Source: Bin80 sp022820435 (lineage in GTDB: Bacteria; Bacteroidota; Rhodothermia; Rhodothermales; Bin80). Taken from it: a stretch of DNA of 51,271 nucleotides. A program made the position numbers and the translations under genes. The notes beneath the pieces were generated by a model. It did not search any database. It was given only the letters and a program-made list of their open reading frames with translations, and was not told the DNA's origin. Positions within the stretch are counted from its first letter, which is position 1, and each line of letters opens with the position of its first letter. Where the stretch lies: contig JAJEFL010000083.1 of the NCBI GenBank assembly GCA_022820435.1, forward strand, positions 1 through 51,271. The letters run 5' to 3'. Shown here piece by piece: positions 1 to 9,569 of the stretch.

Positions 1-186
1 AACGCCATCGTCCTGGAGGGCAGTAATGGCCCCGCTGAAAGCATTAACAGCCGAATCAAAACCGTCAAAGTCTGTAGCCGCGGCTTCCGAAATAAAAAAC
101 GCCTCGCCACCGCAATCTACTTCCATCTCGGAGGTCTTGACCTCTATCCAGATGGAGTCCAAAAACGAGCCGTTTCACTAAAATAA
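1..186 (+). CDS. ISL3-family transposase, C-terminal fragment
   Basis: The open frame enters from the left edge and stops at 184-186, giving 61 codons. It contains SNGPAESINSRIK followed by the basic stretch CSRGFRNKKRL and a hydrophobic tail. The pattern E..N..IK.....G.RN...R is typical of the C-terminal end of the DDE domain of ISL3-type transposases, with the catalytic Glu next to the Asn-rich helix. The rest of the gene, the other catalytic residues and the left end of the element lie outside the window. It could be an intact IS running in from the left or a remnant; this cannot be decided here. Confidence 0.7.
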   Translation, partial: NAIVLEGSNGPAESINSRIKTVKVCSRGFRNKKRLATAIYFHLGGLDLYPDGVQKRAVSLK

Positions 187-196
187 TCGAAGAACC
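187..196. repeat. Probable right terminal inverted repeat of the ISL3-like element
   Basis: Directly after the transposase stop comes TCGAAGAACC, the reverse complement of GGTTCTTCGA. ISL3-family elements begin with GGYTCTTC-type termini, so this is a good candidate for the outer right end. The repeat may extend inward. The left partner is outside the window, so neither the pairing nor the expected 8-bp target duplication can be verified. Confidence 0.45.
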
Positions 197-491
197 GAAC
201 TATTTACGAACCTTATCCATGGACTACGAACTCTCTATTCAGAGCAGTCAGAATTGAACTTTCAGGAGAATACGCGTACCCACTCATTCGTGTAAATGTT
301 ACTTTGGCAACGGAAGGACAATATTTTTGCCGGATTTAGGTCGCTATCTTTCCTAAAATATATCTATCCCTGGGCGGATATGGATGAGATGGCGGGTTGG
401 GTAGCGGACAGAATATCTTCGTTCACCTCAATTCCCTCGGTTCTGAGATACCCTACAATTCTCTGTACTTGCCCATTCAGAACATACATTG

Positions 492-1142
492 ATCGCGGTA
501 GGGACCCGGGTTTCCCCGGGCCCCCCGCACGGATCCGACCATGCGCGCTAACGCAGCCGGCTCCTCCCTTGGGTCGCACCGTCGTGCATAACGGCAAATT
601 TTGCCGTAGTCGTTTGATCCCCTGGGACACACATGCCCATCTCCGTGTATGGTGTGTGGTAGGATCTCCCAACTTCCCCTTGGGTCGGGGCCTTCGCTCC
701 AGCAACTCCGCAGGATCACTCCCTTGTTCGCTGCCTTCATCACTACTATGCCCCGATCTGACTTCTCCATTCCGTACATCGCAGGCTTCGGTGTCTTCCA
801 CCTTCCCTGCGCGACCCCGAAATACGACTCCAGGGTAGAATAGAGACCTCCCAGGTCCCGGTAAAGTGCGTGCATGCGTCCCTGGGTTCTTCGACACCGT
901 GGGCCCGTAATCCCTCTCACCATTACGATGAATTACGTGTTGCCTTCGATCATCAGGAAAATCTCGGCAACCCAGACGATAACTCTTTCGGTGCTCAATA
1001 GCCCCGGCCACATGTACCGCTGTCAACGCTTCACATCTGCCCTCACGAACAGATGCGCATGACTCGCGGAGATATGTACTCGGTTGTAGTTTCATAACGC
1101 AGGACTTTCACCCGCTACACTTTACCAGTTAGCCTGGCGCTC
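492..1142 (-). mobile_element. ORF-less group II intron, copy 1
   Basis: On the minus strand the element starts GAGCGCCAGG, close to the group II 5' consensus GUGYG, and continues with a domain-I-like GTGAAAGTCC. It then carries the start of an intron-encoded protein near 770-600, with PAMYGMEKSDRGIVV and KAANKG, a leader typical of bacterial LtrA-like proteins. No reverse transcriptase, maturase or endonuclease domain follows. The sequence goes directly to a domain-V-like GAGCCGG...GGATC element near 570-535. A domain-VI-like hairpin with CCCGGG stems and a CCTACCGCGAT end (bulged-A context) stops at 492. The layout is a 5' ribozyme, remnant domain IV, DV and DVI, about 651 nt. A homologous copy with the same deletion lies at 47966-48605. 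Boundaries may be off by a few bases. The 295 bp between this element and the IS end hold no recognisable gene. Confidence 0.72.
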
Positions 1143-1619
1143 CGCTTCCATCATTGTCAGAAAGAAACACCAGACGAAAATCCTCTCTTCTCCACGAGAG
1201 ATTTTCATCGCAGGGACTTCACCGAATTGTGTTCCCGCCGGGAAAAATGAAATCGAATTAATTCCCTTTTCCCTATCCGGGTGCATGACGAAACGGAAGT
1301 CAAAATTCACTCTATACGGTTTCAATTTCGCGTGGATGTCGAGTTCGTTAAGGTCAGCATGAAGCCTGCTGAGACTGCTTGAACGGACGGTCAATCTTAT
1401 GTTGGCCTCCGCGTTCTCAATATCATTATTCCAGATGAAGAGGTCTTCGCTGTATGCATCGTAGTAGATACCTGTGTGCGTTCCATCTTTGTCTTTGGTT
1501 AAATTCTTATAAGCGACTGACAGCCGGGTTTTTCCGACCGAGTTGAAAGCGTAAAGCAATTGAACAGCGGTGAATTTGTCACTGTATAGTTCCAGCGCAA
1601 TATCCTCAATCGTCTTCAT
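1122..1619 (-). CDS. RloA-like P-loop ATPase, truncated by the intron
   Basis: N-terminal part of an ATP-binding protein of the kind often found in type I restriction loci (RloA-like). Residues about 21-31 hold a Walker A variant, AFNSVGKTRLS, and the chain keeps the usual opening segment up to FFLTMMEA. Walker B and the rest of the ATPase are absent. The last residues, ERQANW plus the TAA stop, are encoded by the 5' end of the group II intron. Exon sequence after the intron does not continue the family in any frame I tried, so the gene is probably dead. The start was chosen at the ATG that overlaps the hsdS stop as ATGA, with GGAG eight bases upstream; an in-frame start five codons earlier is possible. 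It is co-transcribed with hsdS. Confidence 0.65.
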   Translation of the reverse strand: MKTIEDIALELYSDKFTAVQLLYAFNSVGKTRLSVAYKNLTKDKDGTHTGIYYDAYSEDLFIWNNDIENAEANIRLTVRSSSLSRLHADLNELDIHAKLKPYRVNFDFRFVMHPDREKGINSISFFPAGTQFGEVPAMKISRGEERIFVWCFFLTMMEAERQANW

Positions 1620-2800
1620 TTTGTCTCCAGACATGGAAAAAGTTGCTGCATCAGCCCTTGTTTGTGTTGCCGCAGGGCTTTGAGTTTCCGGCCCTCCGCA
1701 ACGATCATGTCATCCAGTGAGCCGAGGCAGTCGGCGATTTTCTGCTGTTCATCCTTGTTTGGGCAAACAATTGGAATCTGTTTGAGCCCAGTCTTTCTGA
1801 TCTCACAAAAGGTTGAGTTAGACGAACGTCTGATAAGTTCATGCTTGTTCTGTACAAGCCAGTAGTACCAAAAGACGTTCACCTGATTCTCAAAGACAGC
1901 GAGGGAATGGAATCCTTGACTTGTTGCACAAGGGTTTTCAGCAATCCCGACATCGCCGATGGCGAACTTCGTTGTGATGAGTAATGCTCCTGTAGGTAAC
2001 AGTTTTGCAGAAGAATGCTTCAATCCTTCACATGTAATTGTTCTTTTACTCTTCGATAAGTTGCGTTCATTGATTTCGGACGGAGTGAACCACTGTATAT
2101 TTCCTCCCCAATACTCTGGAATCGAAGTATTTGGGGTTCCACCCGAAATAAATTCACCAATTTCTCCAAGCGTTCCAGTCTTCCACTCTCCCGTATCACG
2201 AAACTCTGGAAACCGCAGCCGGGACACGGTTTCGCCGGGCTGGGGAAAGAGCTGCTGCATCAGCCCCTGTTTGTGCTGCTGCAGGGCTTTGAGTTTCCGG
2301 CCCTCCGCAGCGATCAGGTCATCCAGCGAGCCGAGACAGTCAGCAATCTTCTGTTGCCTAGGGAGAGATGGCAATGTAAATTGTAACGACTTAATGAATT
2401 CCATGTTCAAATTCTATTGCGCTGCACCACTCGAAACCCCTTAATCTGTGGGCGTGCAATACTGAAGTTGGTAAAAAACAACGAAAATCGGCATCTTTGG
2501 GGTCTACTATCATTGCACAACACATCTGGTACATGCCATAGGACGGCTCAAAATTCCCAACCGTTGCACTATAGATAGCCATGAGTATAGTATCTTCGGA
2601 TAGAATTTGGGCAGATGAAGCGGCAACAGAAACTTCGGTAATGTACTCTTGGTATGGTTAAGCCAATCATCAACTAATTCTTTAGTTTTGACCCATGGCT
2701 AAATCCCATCTTCATAACATAAAGCAGTTCTCCTTCTTGGTATTCCACCGCTTGCGACCTTGGATACATACATCTGCAATTGTCCTAAGGCCTGAACGAT
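1616..2800 (-). pseudogene. hsdS: Type I restriction specificity subunit HsdS, broken
   Basis: The intact part (1616-2410) encodes about 260 residues: a central conserved region, the second target-recognition domain (SGGTPNTS...) and the distal conserved region. The two conserved regions are near-identical repeats of QQKIADCLGSLDD...EGRKLKAL, typical of HsdS helical spacers. Upstream, the first target-recognition domain survives only in pieces: SKVASGGIPRR, then an in-frame TAG before PWVKTKELVDDW, then a shift into the frame SSAQILSEDTILMAIYSA, then another shift near 2410. Together these show decay of TRD1. The protein normally pairs with HsdM to choose the DNA site. No hsdM is recognisable between this gene and hsdR; 2801-3038 holds only a short frame starting right at the hsdR stop. 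Confidence 0.8.
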
Positions 2801-3038
2801 TTGAAACATAAAACTGCCTATTATTGGCGTAGTTTAGTGACATGCACTTGCTTGGCTACCACACAATCTAACTACTTTGGAACAATCAAGCAAAGGATAA
2901 GCCCCCGCCCCTTGATGATCTTGTGTATCTTCTTGTTCATTCGCGATTGTATTGAAGGCCCGCTAAGCGGATTTTTTACCTACCTCAACGTATTTCAAAA
3001 CTCCAGACTGGACACTGAAGAGCATGATCCATCGGTTG

Positions 3039-6000
3039 TCATGATGCCCCCGCTAACTCGTAGGCATTGAGCCCCGATATATTCCGACCATGCGCCCACT
3101 TGTTCAGGAGCGGAACAAGATCGGCCATGAGAGCGAGTTCCTGCTTACGACGATCACGCCAGCCCAAACCAAGTGGCTCCATCAGATCGGTAAGTTGCTC
3201 GCCGTCAAAGATCATGCGCTGAAGAATGGTGTCTACGAAAGCCGAGAGTGATTCGTTTGTCAGACCGCGCTCATGGGCTATATCTTCAATTTGCCTAGCC
3301 TGCTTCGCAACCTTGAATTGTTGATAACCGGCATCAATTTCAGGTTTATTGAGGCCCTCGCCTTCTCTAAGCGAATGGATGTATTCGGTGATATCTTCCT
3401 GTTCGTCAAGGAACTTGGCATCGGATCGGATCAGACTAATGAGTTCCTCGCGGTTGATCTTTAGTTTCTTTGGATCCTGATTCGAGTACTTAGTGATCAA
3501 TTCCATGATATAGTCGTAATCAATGAGAGTAGAAGCAAACAGAACCAATTCAAAATCAAGCTGCTCAACATCCGGGTTGACCGGCTCGCCGTCCTCTCCG
3601 AATCTGCCTTGCTGCTCCTTCAGATACCGGACAGTTTCGAGATATGCACACTGGAAAGCACGGAGTTTGTCTTTGGGAAGAATTTGTTCAATCTGCTCCC
3701 GCTGCTCATCGGTTAGATCGGTATACTGGTCAAGCTGTGTCTTGAACCGCTGTACTTTCTTGAAATGGTTGATGAATTCTGCACGCGCGGCATCCCCCTT
3801 GAGATTGGTCACCTGATCAGGTCTAGCGGCGAGCTGCTGTGACCGCATGAATCCCTTCAGATCATCGAAAGATTGCGTGAATTTGCCAATCATAACAGGT
3901 GCATCATCAACCAGCCAGATCTCCTTCGGCCGGCCGATCTGCTCGCCGGAGAACAAAGTGAGCGCAGCATCTACATTGCCTTGCTGCTGGCGGAAGTCAA
4001 GGATGTGACCATAGGGTTTGGTCGCATTGAGTACGCGGTTAGTGCGTGAGAATGCCTGAATCAAGCCGTGATATTTAAGATTCTTGTCGACATACAGGGT
4101 GTTGAGATATTTAGCATCAAACCCGGTGAGCAACATGTCTACGACAATGGTGATATCAATCTTTTCCTGACCCTTTTTAGGCAGATCACAATTGGGGAAC
4201 TGCTGATCCTTGATGCGTTTCTGTACATCCTGATAGTAGATGTCGAAATTGCTGATATCGTGATTGGTCTCGTATTGCCCGTTGTAATCAGCGATAATGG
4301 CTTTGAGCGCAGTTTTCTTCTTTTCAGGCTCGTGTCGATTGTCTTCTTGCTCCTGCAAGAGATCCTCCTGGATCTGCTGGATGTCTTTATTCCCCTCCGC
4401 CGGCGGTGAGAAGATGGCGGCGATCTTCAAAGGCCGAAACTCCGGGTCAGCAGCTTGGCGTTCCGCCTGCAGCTTCTTGAAAACATCAAGATACTCAATG
4501 GCGTCGTTGATCGACGCGGTCGCCAGAAGTGCATTGAAAAGCCGGTTTCGAGTTGCAGTGTCATGCTTATCTAAGATGGCTTCGGCAACGACCCGCTTAG
4601 GGAGTGTCTGATCAATGTTGGAAGTGGAAGCATCATTTCGCCTGTAGTAGTCGATGTGGAAGCGGAGAACATTCCGGTCTTCAATCGCATCCGTGATGGT
4701 GTAGGCATGGAGTTGTTCCTGAAATAATTCCTCTGTCGTTCGCAGAGTAGCTGCACCCCCGTTAATCTGCCTGGCGGAGGCGTTATCTTCAAATATTGGG
4801 GTGCCAGTGAATCCAAAAAGCTGGGAATTTGGGAAGAATTCCCTGATGGCCCGATGATTCTCGCCGAACTGAGATCGGTGGCACTCGTCGAAGATGAAAA
4901 CCATTCGCTTGTCGCGGAGGTGATTGAGCCGCTTCCTGAAGGTTGACATCCTCTCGGATCTGTCATTCTTGCTATCTCTGCTACTCTCATTTAGAGCAAG
5001 CCCAAGTTTTTGAATGGTCGTCACAATGACCTTGTCTGCATAATCTTCGGACAGGAGACGGTGAACAAGCGTGGCGGTGTTGGTGTTTTCCTCTACGCAG
5101 TTCTCCTGGAATCGGTTGAATTCCTCGCGAGTCTGGCGGTCAAGATCCTTGCGGTCAACGACGAAGATGCATTTATGGATGCTTTCGTTGGCCTTGAGCA
5201 GAGTTGAGGCCTTGAAGGAGGTGAGTGTCTTGCCCGAGCCCGTTGTGTGCCATATGTAACCATTTCCACAGTTCTGATTGATGCAGTCAACGATAGCCTT
5301 GACCGCGTAGATCTGGTACGGGCGCATCATCAGGAGTTTTTGTTCGCTCGCAATCAGCACCATGTACTTGCTGATCATCTGGCTGAGTGTACACTTGGCA
5401 AGGAACTGATCAGCGAATTTGTCAAGGTGGTTAATCTTAGTATTGTTTCTGGTCGCGAACCGGTAAATCGGAAGAAACTGCTCCTCCTCGTCAAAGGCAA
5501 AGTGTTTCGAATTGTTATTGGTGAAATAGAGAGTGTCCGTGCGGTTGCTGACAATAAAGAGCTGGATGAAACAGAGTAACGTCTTCGTATAACCGTTGCC
5601 GGGATCTTTCTTGTACTTATCAATCTGCTGCATCGCCCGCCGGGGGCTGATTCCGAGCGTCTTGAGTTCGATCTGAACTACGGGGATACCGTTGATCAGG
5701 AGAATGACATCGTAGCGGTGATGGCTGTAATCCGTGTTGATTCGTAACTGATTGACAACTTCAAAGGTGTTCTTACACCATTCCTTGGTGTTGACGAGGG
5801 TGTAATTGAGCGGCATGCCGTCTTCGCGAATAAACGTTTCCCGATTTCTGAGGGAGCACGAGGCCTTGTACACATCCGGTGTGACGATGTCGTTGAGCAA
5901 TCGCTGGAACTCATTGTCACTCAGAGTGACACGATTGAACGCTTCGAATTTTTGCCTGAAATTCGCTTCAAGATGGGCCCGATTGCGGATTTCTGGGCGG

Positions 6001-6065
6001 TATCTGTACTTAAGATCCTGTAGTTTTGCTACAAGGACTTCTTCAATATCACGTTCGAGTTGCAT
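3039..6065 (-). CDS. hsdR: Type I restriction enzyme motor/nuclease subunit HsdR
   Basis: Full-length, about 1008 residues. An N-terminal HSDR_N nuclease domain carries the PD-(D/E)xK pattern YDVILL...QIELKT near residues 120-140. The superfamily 2 helicase core follows, with Walker A TTGSGKTLTS, the FIFDECH box, GFTGTPIF, and a C-terminal helicase half with DMLLTGFDAK and QAFSRTNR. A helical C-terminal region would contact the methylase core. HsdR translocates and cleaves DNA only in complex with HsdM and HsdS; here hsdS is broken and hsdM missing, so restriction is unlikely unless partners exist elsewhere. ATG at 6065 starts MQLERD; an upstream TTG four codons earlier is less likely. The stop overlaps a downstream ATG (ATGA) that opens only a 16-codon frame, possibly the relic of a lost hsdM. 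Confidence 0.93.
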   Translation of the reverse strand: MQLERDIEEVLVAKLQDLKYRYRPEIRNRAHLEANFRQKFEAFNRVTLSDNEFQRLLNDIVTPDVYKASCSLRNRETFIREDGMPLNYTLVNTKEWCKNTFEVVNQLRINTDYSHHRYDVILLINGIPVVQIELKTLGISPRRAMQQIDKYKKDPGNGYTKTLLCFIQLFIVSNRTDTLYFTNNNSKHFAFDEEEQFLPIYRFATRNNTKINHLDKFADQFLAKCTLSQMISKYMVLIASEQKLLMMRPYQIYAVKAIVDCINQNCGNGYIWHTTGSGKTLTSFKASTLLKANESIHKCIFVVDRKDLDRQTREEFNRFQENCVEENTNTATLVHRLLSEDYADKVIVTTIQKLGLALNESSRDSKNDRSERMSTFRKRLNHLRDKRMVFIFDECHRSQFGENHRAIREFFPNSQLFGFTGTPIFEDNASARQINGGAATLRTTEELFQEQLHAYTITDAIEDRNVLRFHIDYYRRNDASTSNIDQTLPKRVVAEAILDKHDTATRNRLFNALLATASINDAIEYLDVFKKLQAERQAADPEFRPLKIAAIFSPPAEGNKDIQQIQEDLLQEQEDNRHEPEKKKTALKAIIADYNGQYETNHDISNFDIYYQDVQKRIKDQQFPNCDLPKKGQEKIDITIVVDMLLTGFDAKYLNTLYVDKNLKYHGLIQAFSRTNRVLNATKPYGHILDFRQQQGNVDAALTLFSGEQIGRPKEIWLVDDAPVMIGKFTQSFDDLKGFMRSQQLAARPDQVTNLKGDAARAEFINHFKKVQRFKTQLDQYTDLTDEQREQIEQILPKDKLRAFQCAYLETVRYLKEQQGRFGEDGEPVNPDVEQLDFELVLFASTLIDYDYIMELITKYSNQDPKKLKINREELISLIRSDAKFLDEQEDITEYIHSLREGEGLNKPEIDAGYQQFKVAKQARQIEDIAHERGLTNESLSAFVDTILQRMIFDGEQLTDLMEPLGLGWRDRRKQELALMADLVPLLNKWAHGRNISGLNAYELAGAS

Positions 6066-6528
6066 GTTTTTTTTCAATGTTTACCTTATGGGTTCCGTCG
6101 GCATTGCTTGCACATAGCGTCCAATTCACGCCAGAAGAAGAGAACGGCAACCTGAGTTAAAATTCTCGACATCTCGAAACTCCCCCTGTGGTGCCCATTT
6201 ACGAAATCAGATTCAGATGGTTCTGAGAACACGGTTTGAGAGCGTGATCTTGAACTCGTATGTGATCACTTTAAGCTTGCGGTCGCAACGCTCAAATCTG
6301 TTCCATTTACATCCATGCCCGGATAGAACCAAGGATGGAGTTGATACCGTGAGTAACCCTTCAAATCAATCTCTGCGAGAGGTGGAATATAAGTGAGATC
6401 GTTGGCTTCACTCATTCACCAACGATAGGATACCCGCTCAGCAGATGAGGCTTTTATGCAAATTGGTCAATCAAAAGGAAAATCGAAGACACCCGCCGGG
6501 AAAAAAGGGTCGAGGTAAAGCCACTGTG
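6066..6528. other. Intergenic region, no gene recognised
   Basis: About 460 bp separate hsdR from the histidine kinase gene. It should contain the hsdR promoter, but I see no convincing promoter, structural RNA, repeat or coding frame. Frames in this stretch are short and resemble no family I know. Confidence 0.5.
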
Positions 6529-7827
6529 CTAGGGCTGCGGAAGCAGAATCCGAAATCTCGAACCCTGACCAACCACCGAATGCGTCAGTGTTAATATTCC
6601 ACCATGATAATCTACAACAATGCGCTTGGCTAAACTGAGACCAAGTCCCCACCCCCGCTTCTTTGTGCTGTACCCGGGCTTGAAGATACTTGACCAGTCA
6701 CTGCGGTCAATCCCCTTGCCGTTATCACTTATATCAATGTAAACATGGCCCTTCTCTATTCCCGAATTAATCCGAATCCGCCCATTCTCATTTTCAATGG
6801 CATCCATAGCGTTCTTGAGCAGATTTTCAACCACCCATGCAAATAAATCTGCATTGATCGGGGCCTGCAATTCTGTAGAGACATCCACCGTCAATGTCAT
6901 GCCCCGACGGGGAAGTCGTCTGCGCATATAGTTTGCAGTTGCGTCAAGAACGGGGGCTAATGGCTGAACTTCCAACTTGGGCACCGAGCCGATGTCATTA
7001 AACCGGTTTGTCACTAAACTGAGACGCTGCACATCTGCATCCACTTCGTTCAAGGTATCGTGGTCGGCCTTGGGATTGGTGCGCATCACTTCAATCCAGC
7101 CCATCAGACTTGAAATTGGTGTTCCCAGTTGATGCGCTGCCTCACGGGCCATCCCCACCCACAGGTTGCTCTGTTCGCTCCTGCGTGCATACGAAAAGCC
7201 GAGATAGCCCAACCCGATAAATAATGCCACAAACGCAAGTTGCAGATATGGGTAGATCCGCAAATCCCGGATGATTGAACTCTCTCCGTAATGTACACGC
7301 TGAATCAGTGCCGGGGTAAGAGAATCCTGTCTGACCTCAATCGTAATCGGATCATAATTCCGGTTCATTTGCGCAATACGCCGCATGATCTCAAGCGAAT
7401 CCTCCGAGGTCAGCTCCCCTTCCTCCGGAACCCCAAGATGCTGCCACCGGATTGGGTTTCCCTCCGCATCCACAATCGCCGCCGGCACATCGGGGGAATA
7501 CTCCGAAATAATATCAAAAATAAAGTCAATGTGATCTCCCAGAGGCAGCCGGCTCCCCCAGGCTAACGCCGCCCGATGCTGCGGTGTCATTGGATCCGCC
7601 GGATCCAGCCTGTCTGCAATCATCCGAAAATCCGCTTCATACGGATTTTGTGCTGCCGCGAGTGCAACCTGTTCAATGGCAGCCGCCCAGATCGTAACAC
7701 TCGTACGCTCCCGCTCCTGTAAATGCCGTACAAGGTTACTGGTGTACAAAAGAGATGCCAGCGCAATGCACATCGCAAACACGCTGAGCAAAAGTTTGAG
7801 CTTCAGCTTCGTGATAAAGGCAAACAT
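6529..7827 (-). CDS. Membrane sensor histidine kinase
   Basis: 432 residues. A first membrane segment lies near residues 10-30, followed by an extracytoplasmic sensor region to about residue 190, then a second membrane segment near 195-214. The cytoplasmic part has an H-box AREAAHQLGTPISSL with the phospho-accepting His near 232, an N-box NLLKNAMDA near 335-345, and G-boxes DISDNGKGID and GWGLGLSLAK. This is a HisKA plus HATPase_c kinase of a type common in Bacteroidota and Rhodothermota. It would autophosphorylate in response to an envelope signal and pass phosphate to a response regulator. No response regulator lies nearby, so it is an orphan kinase in this window. It is the last gene of the run downstream of purA. 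Ligand and output are unknown. Confidence 0.9.
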   Translation of the reverse strand: MFAFITKLKLKLLLSVFAMCIALASLLYTSNLVRHLQERERTSVTIWAAAIEQVALAAAQNPYEADFRMIADRLDPADPMTPQHRAALAWGSRLPLGDHIDFIFDIISEYSPDVPAAIVDAEGNPIRWQHLGVPEEGELTSEDSLEIMRRIAQMNRNYDPITIEVRQDSLTPALIQRVHYGESSIIRDLRIYPYLQLAFVALFIGLGYLGFSYARRSEQSNLWVGMAREAAHQLGTPISSLMGWIEVMRTNPKADHDTLNEVDADVQRLSLVTNRFNDIGSVPKLEVQPLAPVLDATANYMRRRLPRRGMTLTVDVSTELQAPINADLFAWVVENLLKNAMDAIENENGRIRINSGIEKGHVYIDISDNGKGIDRSDWSSIFKPGYSTKKRGWGLGLSLAKRIVVDYHGGILTLTHSVVGQGSRFRILLPQP

Positions 7828-7857
7828 ACTAAATAATCTGTAAGTGAAACGCCCCCG

Positions 7858-9126
7858 TCAGCAATCCACCTGAATCGTCTGAGAACGCCTGGGACCCGTA
7901 GAAATCATCGTAACAGGTATACCCGTAAAGGATTGGATTCTATGAACCAACTCCTTGGCTGCATCTGGCAATGCCTCAAAATTCCGGCATCCACATATAT
8001 CCTCCTTCCAGCCCTGCAGCACCTCATACCGGGGCGTGACGGCCCCAAGTATCTGTGCATCATTGGTGAAGCGGGAATCCGCCGCTCCCCACTGCTCATA
8101 TTCAACACACACCTTTACCGTCTCCAGACCCGACAATACATCCAGTTTCGTGAGAGCTAATTCTGAAAACCCATTCAACCTGCAACTATAGCGAAGGGCT
8201 ACCAGGTCCAGCCATCCACATCTGCGCGGTCTGCCCGTAGTTGCCCCAAATTCACCCCCGGTCTTCTGAAGATGTGCCCCGGTATGGTCAGTTAATTCGG
8301 TCGGAAATGGTCCATGGCCTACCCGTGTACAATATGCTTTTGTGATTCCTATAGTACGGTGGATGGCAGTCGGCGGCACTCCAAGGCCGGTACAGACACC
8401 GCCTGCAGTCGGACTGCTTGATGTTACATAAGGATAGGTGCCAAAATCAATGTCCAGAAGGCATCCCTGTGCCCCCTCAGCAAGGATCTGCTTTCCCTGA
8501 TCCAGCGCTTCATGCAGGAAATGTGTTGTATCTGTGACATACTCCTGGAGTTGTTCAGCGTAACCTGTATACTCTGAAAAAATCTCCTCTGCATCAAGTT
8601 CACGCTCCCCATAGGCACCGCGAAGAACCAGATTCTTTTGTGCGACCTCCACCTGCAGACGCTTAAAAAATGCATCCCTGTCTATCAATTCACCGATCCG
8701 AATTCCGGTCCGTGCAATTTTATCTGTATAGGCCGGTCCAATTCCCCGCTTGGTGGTTCCGATTCTGTCGGCTGACCGAACGCTCTCCAGTGCCTGATGA
8801 TACGGCAGAATACAGTGTGCATTCCGGGAAATCCACAGCCGCCCCTCCAGATCATACCCTAACTCCTGAACTTTCTGGATCTCAGAAACTAATGCCTTCG
8901 GATCAATGACAACGCCATTGCCGATCAGGCAATGCACGCCGGAAGCAAAGACACCACTTGGCAACAGATGAAGAACCTGTGTCGTATCCCCCCACTTGAT
9001 AGTATGTCCAGCGTTCGCACCGCCCTGATAGCGTGCCACGACATCAAATTGAGAAGCGAGCAGGTCAACAACCTTCCCCTTGCCTTCGTCGCCCCACTGA
9101 CTGCCTACCACAACCGTTACTGCCAT
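7858..9126 (-). CDS. purA: Adenylosuccinate synthetase
   Basis: 422 residues, the usual family length. It joins IMP and aspartate using GTP to give adenylosuccinate, the first committed step from IMP to AMP, in the cytoplasm. The N-terminus MAVTVVVGSQWGDEGKGK carries the GTP-binding P-loop and the catalytic Asp/His region. TTKRGIGPAY and GEFGATTGRPRRCGWLD are family signatures that bind IMP and aspartate. The frame is open upstream to 9192, but the family start is the ATG at 9126. IMP dehydrogenase, the competing branch toward GMP, is encoded about 8 kb away (guaB), so both IMP branch enzymes are in this window. Confidence 0.97.
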   Translation of the reverse strand: MAVTVVVGSQWGDEGKGKVVDLLASQFDVVARYQGGANAGHTIKWGDTTQVLHLLPSGVFASGVHCLIGNGVVIDPKALVSEIQKVQELGYDLEGRLWISRNAHCILPYHQALESVRSADRIGTTKRGIGPAYTDKIARTGIRIGELIDRDAFFKRLQVEVAQKNLVLRGAYGERELDAEEIFSEYTGYAEQLQEYVTDTTHFLHEALDQGKQILAEGAQGCLLDIDFGTYPYVTSSSPTAGGVCTGLGVPPTAIHRTIGITKAYCTRVGHGPFPTELTDHTGAHLQKTGGEFGATTGRPRRCGWLDLVALRYSCRLNGFSELALTKLDVLSGLETVKVCVEYEQWGAADSRFTNDAQILGAVTPRYEVLQGWKEDICGCRNFEALPDAAKELVHRIQSFTGIPVTMISTGPRRSQTIQVDC

Positions 9127-9212
9127 CAGGGAATCATTACAGAACACATCACTGCTCAAAGCAGTCCCTGAGCACAGAAACTGTCCGGGCAATCTGTGAA
9201 TAAAGGGATGAT

Positions 9213-9557
9213 TTAGGAGGTCTTGTAGCTCTCCGCTGCTTCCTGAACCGAGTCAAAGTGCTCAAACACCGTAACCAGCTTCGTAACCACAAGCAGGGAT
9301 CTGATTTTGGCAGCCGGGTTGGCGAGACGCACATCACCGCCCGCATTACGCATCGTGGTCATTGCGCTGATCAACATTCCGAGGCCACTTGAATTCATGA
9401 ATTTGACCTTGGCCAAGTCCACGACCACATTTAACTTGCCCTGCTCTTTCAGGCCGTTGAGTGTGTCGTGGAGCTTTGCTCCCATTGGGCCGCCCATAAT
9501 ATTCCCCTTGAGGGTAATGACGACCGCATTATAAACTTCATTGACTGAAAAATTCAT
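9213..9557 (-). CDS. STAS-domain anti-anti-sigma factor
   Basis: 114 residues forming a single STAS domain of the SpoIIAA/RsbV type. The segment VDLAKVKFMNSSGLGML around residues 45-62 contains the Ser normally phosphorylated by a partner kinase. Unphosphorylated proteins of this family bind an anti-sigma or switch kinase and release its target. No matching kinase, phosphatase or sigma factor lies within the window, so the partner is unknown. It sits between secF and purA on the same strand with short gaps, so it is probably co-transcribed with them. Confidence 0.88.
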   Translation of the reverse strand: MNFSVNEVYNAVVITLKGNIMGGPMGAKLHDTLNGLKEQGKLNVVVDLAKVKFMNSSGLGMLISAMTTMRNAGGDVRLANPAAKIRSLLVVTKLVTVFEHFDSVQEAAESYKTS

Positions 9558-9569
9558 GATTGCATAAGA

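Noticed and set aside
364..1095. A 243-codon minus-strand frame through the intron region
   Set aside because: It runs across ribozyme parts and ends in exon sequence. Only the short EKSDRGIVV segment resembles an intron-encoded protein leader, so the whole frame is not a protein.
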